Below are positions 1 through 11,506 of a DNA stretch of 64,000 nt, piece by piece. The position numbers and the translations under genes are program-made. Under the pieces are notes generated by a model, which was not told the DNA's origin, did no database searches, and was given only the letters and a program-made list of their open reading frames with translations. The stretch covers positions 66,491,626 through 66,555,625 of the forward strand of contig CM056379.1 in assembly GCA_029718625.1 (NCBI GenBank). Reading direction: 5' to 3'. Numbering within the stretch: position 1 is the stretch's first letter; each line of letters opens with the position of its first letter. The stretch is from Synaphobranchus kaupii (taxonomy: Eukaryota > Chordata > Actinopteri > Anguilliformes > Synaphobranchidae).

Positions 1-1
1 A

Positions 2-1156
2 GTGCAAAGCTCTGGGAGTCTGGGAGTTGAGAGAGGGTTGAAGAGGACCAATCTGATATTAGTTAACCAGTGGAAGTTGGATAGGAATTCAGAAAATGAT
101 AGTCCAATTAATTTGTTTTTTACTATGAAAGAATTGAGGGATGCTATTGATTCTGGTGCAAACACAACTCCTGGGAGAGATGGGTTGTCTTGTGAATTAT
201 TTAAACATCTGGATGTTTTTGTTCTTGAAGAAATTTTAGCTTTGTTTAACACTGTGTGGGAAGAGGGTGGTTTGCCAATGGAATGGAAACATGCAGTAAT
301 AGTCCCTATCTTGAAACCAGGCAAAGATGCATCTGATCCCAGTTTATATCGTCCTATTGCTTTAACATCAGTCATTTGTAAAATCATGGAAAAGATGATT
401 ACTTATAGGCTAGTTTATTTTTTAGAAAGCAAGGGGCTTTTTGCTGATTTCCAAAATGGCTTCAGAAAGGGGAGGTCAACAATGGAGTCAGTTGCAGTCT
501 TAGACCAAGATATTAAAAAGGCATTTGATAATAAAGAAATAGTGGTAAGTGTATTCTTGGACAGGAGGAGGGACTAATGCTTAAACTATATGGTTTAGGA
601 GTTAGAGGTAGAATGTTTAATTGGATCAAAGATTTTCTAATGAAAAGAACAATACAAGTACAAGTGGGTGGAATAAGATCAAAAACTGTTAAAATAGAAA
701 ATGGAACCCCGCAAGGAAGTGTAATCAGCCCGGTCCTATTTAATGTTATGATAAATGACATTTTTAGTAACATTGGAAGAGGGTTTTGGTAAGTCTTTAT
801 TTGCTGATGATGGGGCCATTTGGAGAAGAGGAAGAAATTCAGAGTTTATTTTAAAACAAGTTCAAAAGGCTTTAGCTTCTGTAGAGGAATGGGCAGACAA
901 ATGGGGCTTTAAAATCTCAGCTGCAAAGTCTAAATATATGATCTTTGGTTTCAGAAGAAAGTTACCCACCTTTGGACTGAACATGTATGGATCTTCTCTA
1001 AAGAGAGTGAAAGATTTAAAATGTTTGGGTGTTTGGTTCGATGAACGAATGACTTGTGCTGTTCATATAGCAAAACTTTTAGTGAAATGTGAAAAAGTGT
1101 TAAATGTCATGAGAAGTCTGGCTGGATGTGAGCAGAGCGGGAGACCGTGCTTTTAA
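2..1156 (+). pseudogene. LINE reverse transcriptase domain (broken)
   Basis: Three overlapping frames (2-577, 577-792, 755-1156) together cover the RT fingers, palm and thumb. Visible signs are the GRDGLSCELFK segment, YRPIALTSVICKIMEKMI, FQNGFRKGRSTMES, the start of motif A (VSVFLD) near 555, NGTPQGSVISPVLFN near 700-740, and motif C FADDGAIW near 800. Just after motif A about ten residues are missing relative to the family and the frame shifts, joining to EGL-like coding at about 570. A second frameshift lies near 790. The protein would make cDNA by target-primed reverse transcription if intact; here it cannot. Confidence 0.85.
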
Positions 1157-2152
1157 TATATCAGGCAATGATAAGATTTGTATTTGACTATGGGTGTTTT
1201 GTTTATGGCGCTGCTGCTAAGTCAGTGCTTGGAAAATTAGATATTCTGCAGACCAAGGCATTGAGACTCTGTTGTGGGGCTTTTAAGACCTCCCCAATTC
1301 CTGCACTGCTTATTGAAATGGGAGAAGTGCCCTTATGCTTAAGGCACATTAAGTTGGGGCTGCAGTACTGGGAAAAACTAAGTTGTTCCGATCAAACCCT
1401 CCCAGCTAAGTGTCTTTTGCAAGGGGAATGGGACTCTGGTGGCAAAATCAGAAACAAACCATTTTTTGACATTATAAATCAGTGGGCCAGGAAACTGAGA
1501 ATGGAGCAGGAAAGTATAGCAAATCATATTGGCGGGTTATCTGTACCTTTTTGGTTAATGCAAGAGCTGGATATTGATCAGACTTTTTTACAAGAAAAAG
1601 ATAATAGTGGGATAGTTACAAAAATAGATCATTATTTTAACAGAGTAACAGGATCTTATTTGCAAATTTACACAGATGGATCTAGAGACCCGGAGAGTGG
1701 GAAAGCAGGTTTTGGGGTGCATGTGGCTCAGCTTGGACTTAAGATCGACCGGCGTATCAGAGATTGAAGTTCTGTCTTCACAACAGAATTATTGACAATT
1801 CTTCAGGCTTTGTGGTGGATAGAGGAAGTAAGACCAAATAAAGTTCTCATTTGCAGCTGCTCTGATGGCGTTAAAAGTAGGTAAATCAAAAGCTTGGCAT
1901 GACCTTATTATTGAGATCTTATCTGTTTTGTTTAGAATTGAGAGGGCTGGATGTGAAGTCAAGTTTTGCTGGGTTCCTGGGCATGCTGGAGTTGAGAGAA
2001 ATGAAATAGCCGATTCTATAGCAAACGCAAGCCTAAAGAAAGGAGAAATAGATGTAAATATACCCCTGGGAAGAGTGGAACTTAGAGGAAGAATCAAGGA
2101 GGGTGTTGAAAGAGAATGGCAGGGATTATGGGAAATGGAGGTCAAAGGATGA
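1147..2152 (+). pseudogene. LINE C-terminal region with RNase H
   Basis: The frame 1147-1767 carries the linker after the RT and enters RNase H at YTDGSRDPESGKAGFGVHV (first catalytic Asp, about 1670-1725). The frame then breaks and RNase H resumes at 1865-2152 with CWVPGHAGVERNEIADSIAN, which holds the last catalytic His/Asp region. Downstream at about 2299-2355 the sequence reads CECGSPETVRHVFLECSKY, the Cys/His motif usual at the C-terminus of I-type elements. Stops between the pieces show decay. Confidence 0.8.
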
Positions 2153-2605
2153 CACTATTTTGCTATTCATCCTTGGATAAAAAAAATTAGCTATTGCTCA
2201 GGAACTCGAAGAGATTCAGTAAATATTTGTAGACTGAGGCTTGGACACTGTGGGTTAAATCAGTGCTTGCACATTGTAGGAAAACACCCTACTGGATTGT
2301 GAGTGTGGAAGTCCTGAAACAGTCAGGCATGTTTTCCTGGAATGTAGCAAATATAATACAGAAAGAAAAAAGTTTCATAAGAAGCTATCAGAACTAGGAG
2401 TTTTTATATTTTCTATTCAATATTTTTTTGGCCAAAATGAGAACCACCAGCTGATCACAAAAGCAGTTTTACAGTTCCTGCATGATTCAGGGACCTATAA
2501 AAATATGACCGGTGACTGTGCCAGTTAAGTTTATGTCCTGCGGAGGGCAGTAATACGCCTAGTCGCATCTACACTGCCAAAAATCTTATATGAAGAAGAA
2601 GAGTG

Positions 2606-3573
2606 AATACCACAGTTCTGTGGTTAATATAAACAGTGTCATCTTGTATCTTCCTAAAGTAGAAGTAGGGTTCCACAAATGGAAAGTGAGAAAAGAGTGG
2701 GCGACAGTAGGCTACATCACCCAATGTTTCACAAAGGAAATCCGTGAGTGGTGCAAATGAACATGTTATCTAATTCCATAGTGAAATATGCATGCTAGCC
2801 TACTTCATATTTTCACATAGAAAATTCTGAGTCTTTCCATTTTGCTCTTTTAGCCGAAATGTATTAAACGTTGACTAGCATTTAGCAAGCCATTCATAGG
2901 CCTATTAAATCAGTTGTCCCTGGTGGCAGGCCCAACAGATTCAACTTCAGGCTCAGAACCTCAGTCACTCCATACCCCACCCAATGAACCAGTTCTACTC
3001 CCAACTGAAGGAGGTGAGCAACATTATCTTGAATGAAAAAACAGTTAACTATAATACAACGTCTTCCACCTATTTTTCATTTGTTTAGTGGTTTCACTGA
3101 ACTCAGGATCTTTCATTTTGTCTGCTACAGGCTACATCCTTAAATCACTATTTTGAGAGTTTTCTGTCGTCCAACTGCACAATGATTATCTTTGAATTTT
3201 TGAATTTAAGATTTGTCTCATCGGACCAGAAGTGAGGGTTGCGTGCTTGCTGCAACATTTATTTATTTATTTATTTATTTTTACCGTCAATTAGCTGGCT
3301 AACTTCAACACCCGAAACACATTCCGAATCTGTAGGCTACATGCGCAGACTGTGTCGCTGTAAACCGAATAATGTGTTTTTAAGCCTAAATGCTTTTCAT
3401 TTTTAGGTTGTTATGCATGTGCAACCTATTTATTTATTTATTTAGCTTTTTGCATATTTTTTGAGGATTTTCCGGTGGGTTTTGCTTTTCGGAATAAGCG
3501 TTTACATAGGCTGCCGCTGTATCGTAGCCAGAATACTTTTAATTTCCCAATAAGATCAATAATGATGTGCATG
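2606..3573. other. Non-coding stretch without recognised feature
   Basis: AT-rich DNA with no supported reading frame. It holds two short TTTA runs (about 3258-3282 and 3427-3444). I see no TIRs, LTRs or RNA gene here. Confidence 0.6.
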
Positions 3574-4012
3574 CAATGTTTCCCATACCATTAAGGCTAT
3601 TTTATATTTTATATAATTGTAGCCAAGCCTAGAATTGTTCATAATCAGACAATCAAAAATATTTACAAAAGAAAGGAAAATAAAATGTAGTGATATAACA
3701 TGCAACAAAAATACCATGTGGTCTGACCCTAACCTCAGAATAGAAAACAATGAATCAGAAAAAGATTTTTTAAATCTTTTTTCAGTATAAAAAAGCAGAA
3801 GCAGAGTGTAACTAATGGGCCAATTTTATTCATGTTCAACCTTTGGAGATTGAGCTGGGTAGGCTTTAGGTCAGTTTATGAAATGAGAGTATACACATAT
3901 GCATAGGCCTACTGTAGTTTATTGTCAGGTACAGCCTACATAATACAGTAGCAATGGCCATATTCTTGGTGTGGTGGTGTGCCGCTATTGTTTACTGTTA
4001 TGGGAAACATTG
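3574..4012. mobile_element. hAT-like MITE
   Basis: A 439-bp segment is bounded by perfect 14-bp inverted repeats, CAATGTTTCCCATA at the left and its complement at the right. Fish hAT elements commonly begin CAGTGTTTCCCATA, which is nearly the same. No coding region is present, so it would be non-autonomous. The flanking 8-mers do not match, so a target duplication is not visible; age or flank deletion could explain this. Confidence 0.6.
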
Positions 4013-4308
4013 TTATATTATCTCTCAAAAGTCACAGAAATGCATGAAATGAGCTCTTGTAAATTCTAAATCTACTGGGGGTGTACCAGACCCCCTATTT
4101 GATTGAGTGTAATTGACAGCCAAAGTGATAGCCATTGTAATGCTACTGTCGAAAAAGACAGGCAATGCTAAGGTGACTGCCAGTGCTAAATGATAGTCCA
4201 TGTAATGTCATTGTAACTTCAGTGTTAAAATGACAGTCAATAAAATGTTAGTATTTAAAACAAATGGGTGGATTACAAACTTCTGGAGGTATGGTTACAG
4301 TAATTGTG

Positions 4309-4372
4309 CAGGGGTGGCGGGGCCCATTGTGAGATCTTTTCATGGGGCCCAAAATCCCTGGCGTCACCCCTG
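4309..4372. mobile_element. Minimal hAT-like MITE remnant
   Basis: A 64-bp segment begins CAGGGGTGGCG and ends CGTCACCCCTG, with inner GGGCCC blocks also inverted. It looks like the two ends of a CAGGGGTG-type hAT element joined after internal deletion. No clear target duplication. Confidence 0.5.
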
Positions 4373-4533
4373 TGTACACATGAAATTTGCATGCCAGCCT
4401 ATTGGCTTGTGCATACAGTTTGCAACACTGGCGCTGCACATCGTCGTCATCACATCACAACACTCTTTTTAGAGTTAAATTTAATGTCATGCTGCACATC
4501 ATAACTTGAGCAGACATAACTTGAGCAGACTCT

Positions 4534-4728
4534 CTAAGCAGTTGCTGTTTTACCAGTTTTGTCTTTGACTACTGGCACTAATAAGACATACAACATAGAG
4601 TCAGGTAGTACGCCATGCACTAACAATCCAGAAAAACACATAGCAAGTAACACTGAGATTCTATGGCTAGAATACTTCAGATGTTCTGCTGTTATTTGGT
4701 CAAGGCCACATGCTTTGTTCACTGCCAA
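4534..4728 (-). pseudogene. Non-LTR retrotransposon RT fragment
   Basis: A 64-codon minus-strand frame reads KACGLDQITAEHLKYSSH and then GVLPDSMLYVLLVPVVKDK, the N-terminal part of a LINE reverse transcriptase (the region before the YRPI motif). The fragment ends before the catalytic palm. The clade cannot be told from so little. No 3' tail is attached. Confidence 0.65.
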
Positions 4729-5239
4729 CTCTCAATGGAATAGCACACTTCATTAGGTCTAATAGATAGATATGTACTAGTCCTTCAAGACAATTTCACA
4801 AAGTATGCGAATATGTATCCCATGAAAACCAGCGTGCAGTCACAGTTGCTCAGTGCATATTTGAGGAGTATATAACAGAGCATGGAGTGATGGAAACTGA
4901 CGGGTAAGTGAGGATTAGGTAAAATGTGTATTTTCTGAATCCAGCGGTTCCAACAGTCAATGCCCTTGTTAAAACGTTCAGCGCTCTGAATACTGAACAC
5001 AAGTGATATTGCGTGCTAGAACCCCTCACTTAACCTACATTCAAAATAAGTTTTACGTTATTTAATTTAATAATTATTATTAAAAATGACAATCATCAAT
5101 TAAATCGCCAAATTCTTTGATAGGTAAGTCGAACAGTAACCTGGTGGATCAACCAACAAGCCAAAACAAAGTCTAAATCAGGTCTTGAGATTAAATAATA
5201 ATACTTATATATATCTAAATATTAGATATACTACAAAAC

Positions 5240-5700
5240 GCTCCTGTAATGTTTCCCTCAACTGGTATGGACCCAAATGCAGGATTCAGAGACAGACTCA
5301 CAATAAAGCTCCAGCGGAGCACTTTTATTGAATGAGCAAGCAAACAATGAAGAAGGCGAGTGGGGTGAGGGACTGGATCCGGGGTTGACGATAGCAAAGG
5401 GGCAGAGGAGGAGGTGGAAGCAGGAACACAGCAGGGCGAATGGCAGGCAAATGGTGATGGACTGGAAGCGGGGTTGGCAAGGGTAAAGGGCGTACAGGTA
5501 AGCAGGCTGGTGGGTAACTGAAAAGGCAAACTAGACAAGGTTAAAGGCAAACAACAAACAATGACCATGAACCATGTCTTGACAAACTTGACTTGACATT
5601 CATTTAAATTTATACATGGGGCGTCACTTATGTACTGCAATACGCCACTACCAATCCTTATACAACTGGTGGCATAGTTTTTGTATAATAAATCAGTCTC
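5240..5700 (-). repeat. LTR-like dispersed repeat fragment
   Basis: Read on the minus strand this contains AATAAAAGTGCTCCG followed by CTGCATTTGGGTCC, a layout (polyadenylation signal, then short GC-balanced end) like that of the repeat split at 15400-15619/26150-26165. Such ends resemble fish gypsy-type LTRs. No partner LTR or internal region was found, so the class is inference. Confidence 0.35.
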
Positions 5701-5719
5701 ATAAAATTTATATATTCTC

Positions 5720-6400
5720 AAAAGGGAATATACTAACTAAAAATGGGTAACTTGAATTAATAATTAAATTAATTACCAATTACAAAATTACACATTAATA
5801 ATTGTCTTGATCCAGCTAGAAGGTGAAGGCATTTTGGGGAATCCCTGCGATTAACATTGGCTGATTCAGTTCACCACAAGCGCAACATTAATACAGGCAA
5901 TCTTGGATAAATGTAATAGTTTATTGAACACAAAGTACCAAACAGAGCAAGGCACGATTCACTACTATAATGTACAACAAACTATGTGTATGTGTGTGTG
6001 TGGGGCGTTGGGCGCATGTGGGGTTGCCTCGGGCACGTGTTCAGAGAGAACAAAGAAACTAAAATGGAGGGAGGTTTCAAACTAGCTTTCGCTGGAGCTA
6101 GATAATGGTGGCGCGTGAATCATACCATACACATAGGGGATAGCCGTAAGCTTATCAATGTGTGTGCGTTGAGATCAGCGTGCAATGTTAATATTACGAC
6201 TGGTTAGTGTTTAAAGACAGATCACATGCAAGATATGTTCTGTGCGTGATGCATTAAACCTAACGCAGCGCGGTGGATGGCTTACAACCATCCAAAGTAA
6301 AACGGTAACACAAACTTTCACATAACACACATTAACCATTCAATAGTACAGTTACATACATCCAGTCACAAAGATGTTGCGGTTGCTAACTAATAAGCTA
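5720..6400. other. Non-coding stretch
   Basis: No supported coding region. A TTTATTGAACACAAAG segment near 5920 resembles an inverted polyadenylation region like that in the adjacent LTR-like repeat, but I cannot delimit an element. Confidence 0.4.
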
Positions 6401-6406
6401 TGCCCA

Positions 6407-7010
6407 TGTTACAGCCTTACTTGAATTTAAGTCCGTTAAATAGGTTCCTCCGTTGGATTGCACTCACAATGAAAAGGGGAAATCCGGTCGCCCTGATCCT
6501 GTGGTGGCGAGTTCGCAGGGTTGCGATAGATAGGGGAACCGGCCGCCTCATCTTGGGTCCCTGGAACTGCGTGTGGTCCGCTTGGTGGTTCTTCTTGACC
6601 ACCGGGTGCTCGCGATGCCTCCTTGCGTCTCGTCTCCAGTCCTCCGTGGCCGCTAGCCGGCGGTAGATGAGCCCGCCTTGCTCAGTTGGATGGGCGTCAT
6701 GGACGGCCGTGCTTCCTTGTGGAGCGAGGGCTCTTCCCCGGGCGTGTAGGCCGCACGGGCCGTGAGACGAGACAGTGAAGGCCCTGTCGAGCTGAGCGGA
6801 AGAACTGCCGGAAGAACCAGTGGGAAGAACTGGGGGAAGGACCGGCCGTGTTGCCCCTTTTATAAACTTTATTGCCAGTTGCGCATCCCACTGTGCAGTA
6901 TCACGTTACAGTGCGGAAATCACAACTGGTACAACGTCCTACGTCACTTCCACCGTGGAGGAGGAGCCTCCTGTGGACTGTATGGAATTGTAGTTCCTGT
7001 TGTCCCTACA
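6407..7010 (-). other. GC-rich promoter-like or solo-LTR-like block
   Basis: This block is clearly richer in GC and CpG than its surroundings. On the minus strand it starts TGTAGGGACAACAGG and ends TGTAACA, the TG...CA layout of an LTR. It carries a TATA-like TTATAAAAGGGG at about 6855-6866 followed by a GC-rich leader. No matching second copy, flanking target duplication or coding region is visible. It could be a solo LTR or a fragment of another promoter. Confidence 0.35.
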
Positions 7011-7029
7011 TAAGAAACTGGCGACGAGA

Positions 7030-7320
7030 CGGAGAGAGAAGGGAGAATAAATAGTGAGGCTAATCAGTAAACTAATGAGTGGAGCATGAGGAATGTATGC
7101 GAGAATGAATGAGCAGATGAAGGTGCGTGAGGAATGCGAACCGAGGGGGCGAGTGATAGGGCAAGAAATAATGAGGAAACGAGGAGGAAAACCACACCCA
7201 GCCTGCATGACACAAAAGACAGACAGGGTAAAAGTAAAAACAAGACATGAAACGAGCAGAGTGGGGGAAACAGGGAGAACAAAGGGAAGGTGGACAGGAA
7301 GGGGACGGAGGACGTAACAG
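7030..7320 (-). repeat. Pyrimidine-rich LTR-like/LINE-like tail fragment
   Basis: The minus strand begins GGAGCTGTTACGTCCTCC and continues as a C/T-rich stretch similar in style to the LTR-like repeat at 15400. Short open frames in it follow from biased composition and are not genes. Class unresolved. Confidence 0.3.
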
Positions 7321-7931
7321 CTCCATAAAGATCAGGGCAGACAGTTTGATGCAGATCTGATTGAAGAACTTTGTTCTAAGCTAGGGGTGACGAAAAGTAG
7401 GGGCCTCATGTATAAAACGGTCGTATGCACGGATTTGATCGTAAATTCACTAGATTTGGTCTTATGTGAAAATCGACACAAATGTTTTATAAAACTTGAA
7501 ACTGACGTGAAAACATCCTTATACATATGCCAAGGCCAGTTCTAGGAGTGGGCAATGCCCCCCCAAATGCTCTGCCTGCCCCCCCCAAAGCTAAATCCTG
7601 AAAAAATAAAATCCGATCATATGAAGTCGGCCGTGCATCAGTAGGCTATTAGGGCTACAGACAATTTGGCCAATCATAAAAATGCCACATCTAAATAATA
7701 TATTCCTCTAATATCTGATTGGTTGGTTTGGCCATATAAAACATGAAGATGCAGCGAGGTCACTTTCTTTGATCAATCTATGCTATCACTTCTTGATAAC
7801 TATGCATTGCTTAGGATATAATATTAGCTAGCCTAGCTTAGGCTACATAGTGAGTTGAGGATAGTGACATTTATGTTATATTATAGCTGCGATTCTGCAA
7901 AACATCTGCAGCATTGCATTAGCTGGCTGCA

Positions 7932-7948
7932 AGTGTGTGTGTGCGCCC

Positions 7949-7976
<28 letters not shown>
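7932..7976. repeat. GT dinucleotide microsatellite
   Basis: An imperfect (GT)n run with one GCGCCC interruption, immediately left of the X element. Confidence 0.9.
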
Positions 7977-7979
<3 letters not shown>

Positions 7980-8470
7980 AGTAGCTAGCCTACTGCTGCA
8001 TGTTGGAATACTTCACATTGGGATGGCAGGTATGCCATCCGCCAAGTTACGGCTTGGTGGGGCATGCCCCATACCTATACAGCACCGAGAGTTTGGCACT
8101 TTTCAGGGTTTCCTACAGAAGTAACCACGATGACCATAGACTCTCAGCCCTTAAAAACATTAACTTCTGTATGTTCTGATCTCATGTAACCACACAGCAT
8201 TCAGATACAACTTCACACATCCACACAATAAAGCCCCAAACTTGGGTTATTTTGCCGTTTTTCTCCTTCCTCTTTCGATTCTTCTTCTTCTGCTTCTTCT
8301 TCCCATTTTCCTGTCAAACTGCCGGCCTCCGTCGCGATGTTATCCAATGGGGATAATTATTATTTGAGGGTATGGTCCGTATACCTGCTCATCAAGCTTA
8401 TCGTCCAATAAAAACGCTTCATGCTAATGTTTTTTAATGTTAATATAGCTAATGGCTTCGTGCTTTCCAA

Positions 8471-8710
8471 GAAGCTATTGTGGCTTTGTGGTTAGCACTG
8501 CAGTCTCTCACGCAGAGGATTGTGGGTTCGAGCCCAGCAGGGCACATGCTTATTTTCCACAAAAACAATGTGCAACTGTTAAGTACTTTTCATTTCTTAG
8601 ACTGTCATTATTTTCACATTAACACATTAACATATTTTTATTGCAAAGGCAAAAGAGGTTTCCAATATTAACTGTTCAATGTTTCACTTGTATTTCACTT
8701 GTACTATATC
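8471..8710 (+). repeat. tRNA-like SINE unit S1 (left X arm)
   Basis: The head (about 8471-8545) resembles a tRNA gene, with an A-box-like TGGCTTTGTGGTTAGC and a good B box GGGTTCGAGCCC near 8524-8535. The body ends in a conserved tail TTGCAAAGGCAAAAGAGG, then AATATTAACTGTTCAATG. The same head and tail recur in the other X copies, so it behaves as a SINE-like unit captured in, or defining, family X. Confidence 0.6.
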
Positions 8711-8713
8711 ACA

Positions 8714-8757
8714 CCTTCCCCAAACCGGACGCTAGCTCTTGTCTGGTTTGGGGAGGG
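8714..8757. repeat. GC-rich hairpin of family X
   Basis: CCCCAAACCGGAC and GTCTGGTTTGGGG form a stem of about 13 bp around a 10-nt loop. Equivalent hairpins lie at about 10752-10791 and 60697-60740. Position is fixed relative to the SINE tail. Confidence 0.7.
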
Positions 8758-10021
8758 TGTTACGCTCTGAGAAATGAGAAATGTTAATGTAGGCTATTTG
8801 AAAGTGAGTCGGCTTCGTCATACAAAAAATCCAGGGTTAAATCTTAAATTGAGCTTGCTAGCTGTTTATTATTATCCTAAAATAGCTCTCATAAGTGTTT
8901 ATGTTACCCATCTATCGTTAATTGTGTTTACTGTATTACACACTTCATGTGTGTGCCATGAGTCACTGGACCGTTAGTAGCCTACATGCATTCCAAATAA
9001 ATGCATGCAGACATTCGCATAACCATATCGCCCTCTACTGACGAGAATGATAACATTTCTCCCACAATTACATTAAAAGAGTTTGTAGATGAGCTGTATT
9101 TAATGTCTAATGGAATACAATGAACAGCACCACCTGAACTATGGATCATGAAGAAGCATGTAAATTAATTAACCAAGTCTATATGGAGACATGCATGCAC
9201 AATAGGCTAGACGCAAACACATTGTAGCTGAAAGAAATACATACAGCCTAAAATATGGAAATACAGTTGTAAAATAGGCATATTAGTATTCTATAGAAAT
9301 AACGTTAGGCTATTCAACACTGGCTTGTCGGATGCGTAACTCCAAGCTTCCATGTCTGGGCTACGAGTTGCCGAACTTCATAAGCACAGCATAATACCTT
9401 CGCAGTATTAGGTAAAAAAAGCTTGTAGGCTATCTTTTTAGCTTGTACCTGCTTCCTGACTAGCAGCTGACTGACGTTTCTCTGGCAAAACTAACGTTGG
9501 CTAACAAGCTTAATTGGACCGCATATTTCCCAGGAATCTTAGCCAGCAAGAAACCAGAGATTATTGCAGTTTATGCTGTATTTAGGCTATCGTCAATTCT
9601 TAATGTATTATCGTAAATTCTTAATTTTCCTAGTAGTTAATTTTATGGTGACATTGTGTTATGTGTGAAAAGGATAAACTGAACAGAGCTGAAGTGAAGA
9701 AATGAATGAAGACATAATAAAGAAATGTTGGCCGAGGCGAGCGTTAAACGTTCTGATTCCACAGTGAGTCAGATAAGACCGCGGCGGAATGGACAGCACG
9801 CTCCATACAGACGAATATTTTTGTCGGCATTTGTGTGAGATTAAAACATGTAGCCAATGGCATTTTTACATTAATGCAAGAACGCGATGTTAACCGGATG
9901 ATATTCTGCGTTGAAACTTTTTTCTTTGCTTGACAAATGGCCATGGGATGCCTGTTCCCATAACGTTAGCTAGCCTATTGCATTACTGTCGTGGTGTCCA
10001 GTGACTGAATTGTTTAACAGA

Positions 10022-10212
10022 CTACAAGTGAACAGTTAATATTGTAAACGTGTCTTTGCCTTTGCAATAAAAAAACATTCTTGCATGAGAAAACCAGAAC
10101 CTGTGCACACTGTTTGAGTCCAAAATGAAACTACACTTTAATATCAACCGGGCGAGGTACAAACCCACGTCTCTCGCAATACTAAGGCTTGACGCTAACC
10201 AGAAGACCAAAG
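10022..10212 (-). repeat. tRNA-like SINE unit S2 (centre of X copy 1)
   Basis: On the minus strand the head (about 10212-10146) has a tRNA-like A-box region TGGTCTTCTGGTTAGCG and a B-box-like GGGTTTGTACCTC. The tail TTGCAAAGGCAAAGACACG then AATATTAACTGTTCACTTG matches that of S1, but the head differs, so two tRNA-like heads share one tail type. A tail-only remnant follows at about 10275-10345. Confidence 0.55.
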
Positions 10213-10799
10213 AGAAATAATCACATGATATATGCCATTTGTCAGTGTCGGTCTGACTTTCACCATTTCACTGTAGTACAAGTGAAATAGGCTACAAGTG
10301 AAACATTGAACAGTTAATATTGGAAACGTCTTTTGCCTTTTTTTCCGGTAGTTAAATTAAAAGTGTTTGCAGCTACATTATCTGCAGAGTAGCGTAGACT
10401 AGGCTAGAGTCACATTCGGAAGCTATTGTTTTTTTTTTTTTTTTTTTAAAGTGACTAACCATGAATCAGATATGTTTGGCGAAGTGGCGGTTTATAAATC
10501 CAATCTGTTAAAGGATTGCAGTTTATAGGAGGCTATTGTCAATTCTTAATGTAGGCTATTATCGTAAACTCTTAATTTTCCTAGTAGTTAGTTTTATGGT
10601 GACATTGTGTTATGCGTGAAAAGGATAAAGTGAACTGAGCTGAAGTGAAGAAATTAATGAATAAAGAAATGTTGGCCGAGGCAAGGGTATGTTCAGGTTC
10701 GGGTTCCACAGTCAGTCAGTCATGACCGCAAGAGCAGAGCGTAACACCCTCCCCAAACCAGACAAGAGCTAGCGTCCGGTTTGGGGAGGGTGTGATATA

Positions 10800-11028
10800 G
10801 TACAAGTGAAATACAAGTGAAACATTGAACAGTTAATATTGGAAACCCCCTTTGCCTTTGCAATAAAAATACGTTAATGTGAAAATAATGACAGTCTAAG
10901 AAATGAAAAGTACTTAACAGTTGCACATTGTTTTTGTGGAAAATAAGCATGTGCCCTGCTGGGCTCAAACCCATAACCCTCTGTGTGAGAGACTGCAGTG
11001 CTAACCACAAAGCCACAATAGCTTCTTG
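10800..11028 (-). repeat. tRNA-like SINE unit S3 (right X arm)
   Basis: Inverted counterpart of S1. Its B box is changed to GGGTTTGAGCCC (minus strand, near 10961-10972). It lies in the right arm of the foldback at the mirror position. Confidence 0.6.
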
Positions 11029-11462
11029 GAAAGCACGAAGCCATTAGCTATATTAACATTAAAAAACATTAGCATGAAGCGTTTTTATTGGACGATAAGC
11101 TTGATGAGCAGGTATACGGACCATACCCTCAAATAATAATTATCCCCATTGGATAACATCGTGACGGAGGCCGGCAGTTTGACAGGAAAATGGGAAGAAG
11201 AAGAAGCGGAAGAGGAAGGAGAAAAACGGCAAAATAACCCAAGTTTGGGGCTTTATTGTGTGGATGTGTGAAGTTGTATCTGAATGCTGTGTGGTTACAT
11301 GAGGTCAGAACATACAGAAGTTAATGTTTTTAAGGGCTGAGAGTCTATGGTCATCGTGGTTACTTCTGTAGGAAACCCTGAAAAGTGCCAAACTCTCGGT
11401 GCTGTATAGGTATGGGGCATGCCCCACCAAGCCGTAACTTGGCGGATGGCATACCTGCCATC

Positions 11463-11465
<3 letters not shown>

Positions 11466-11502
<37 letters not shown>
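11466..11502. repeat. AT dinucleotide microsatellite
   Basis: A run of (AT)n separates X copy 1 from the Tc1 element to its right; TA is also the Tc1 target. Confidence 0.9.

Positions 11503-11506
<4 letters not shown>

Larger units (their letters stand above)
1..2605 (+). mobile_element. Nimb/I-superfamily LINE, decayed, 5' end outside window
   Basis: The region reads in order as reverse transcriptase, RNase H and a cysteine/histidine motif, followed by a short 3' UTR. An RNase H after the RT places it in the I superfamily; Nimb is the fish clade I consider most likely. The 3' end is near 2605, where a GAAGAAGAAG-type tail meets unrelated DNA. The frame is broken several times by indels, so the copy is dead. 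The 5' portion (ORF1 and endonuclease) lies outside the window. Superfamily is secure; clade name is inference. Confidence 0.85.
8017..11467. mobile_element. Family X foldback element, copy 1 (unclassified)
   Basis: A 3.45-kb unit bounded by ATTGGGATGGCAGGTATG and its complement. Its arms are unusually long: 8017-8767 and 10737-11467 are inverted copies of about 730-750 bp with few differences. Each arm contains, from the tip, a hairpin-rich terminus, an AATAAAGCCCCAAA segment, a tRNA-like SINE unit and a GC-rich hairpin. The centre (8768-10736) is non-coding; its segment near 9560-9720 is partly repeated at 10370-10680. Related copies end at 39514 and 61535. No transposase motif is visible and no target duplication could be found for this copy. 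I do not recognise the superfamily. Confidence 0.7.

Noticed and set aside
3574..4012. A hAT with target duplication
   Set aside because: TIRs are perfect but flanking 8-mers differ; I kept it as hAT-like only.
5215..5721. A 168-codon minus-strand open frame
   Set aside because: Ser/Pro/Leu-rich translation of a purine-biased repeat; no domain or family similarity.
7064..7326. Several overlapping minus-strand frames of 70-90 codons
   Set aside because: They come from a C/T-rich low-complexity stretch, in three frames at once, which argues against coding.
8471..8545. A cellular tRNA gene
   Set aside because: Good B box, but stems are imperfect, the unit recurs in every X copy with a fixed tail, and the SINE reading fits better.
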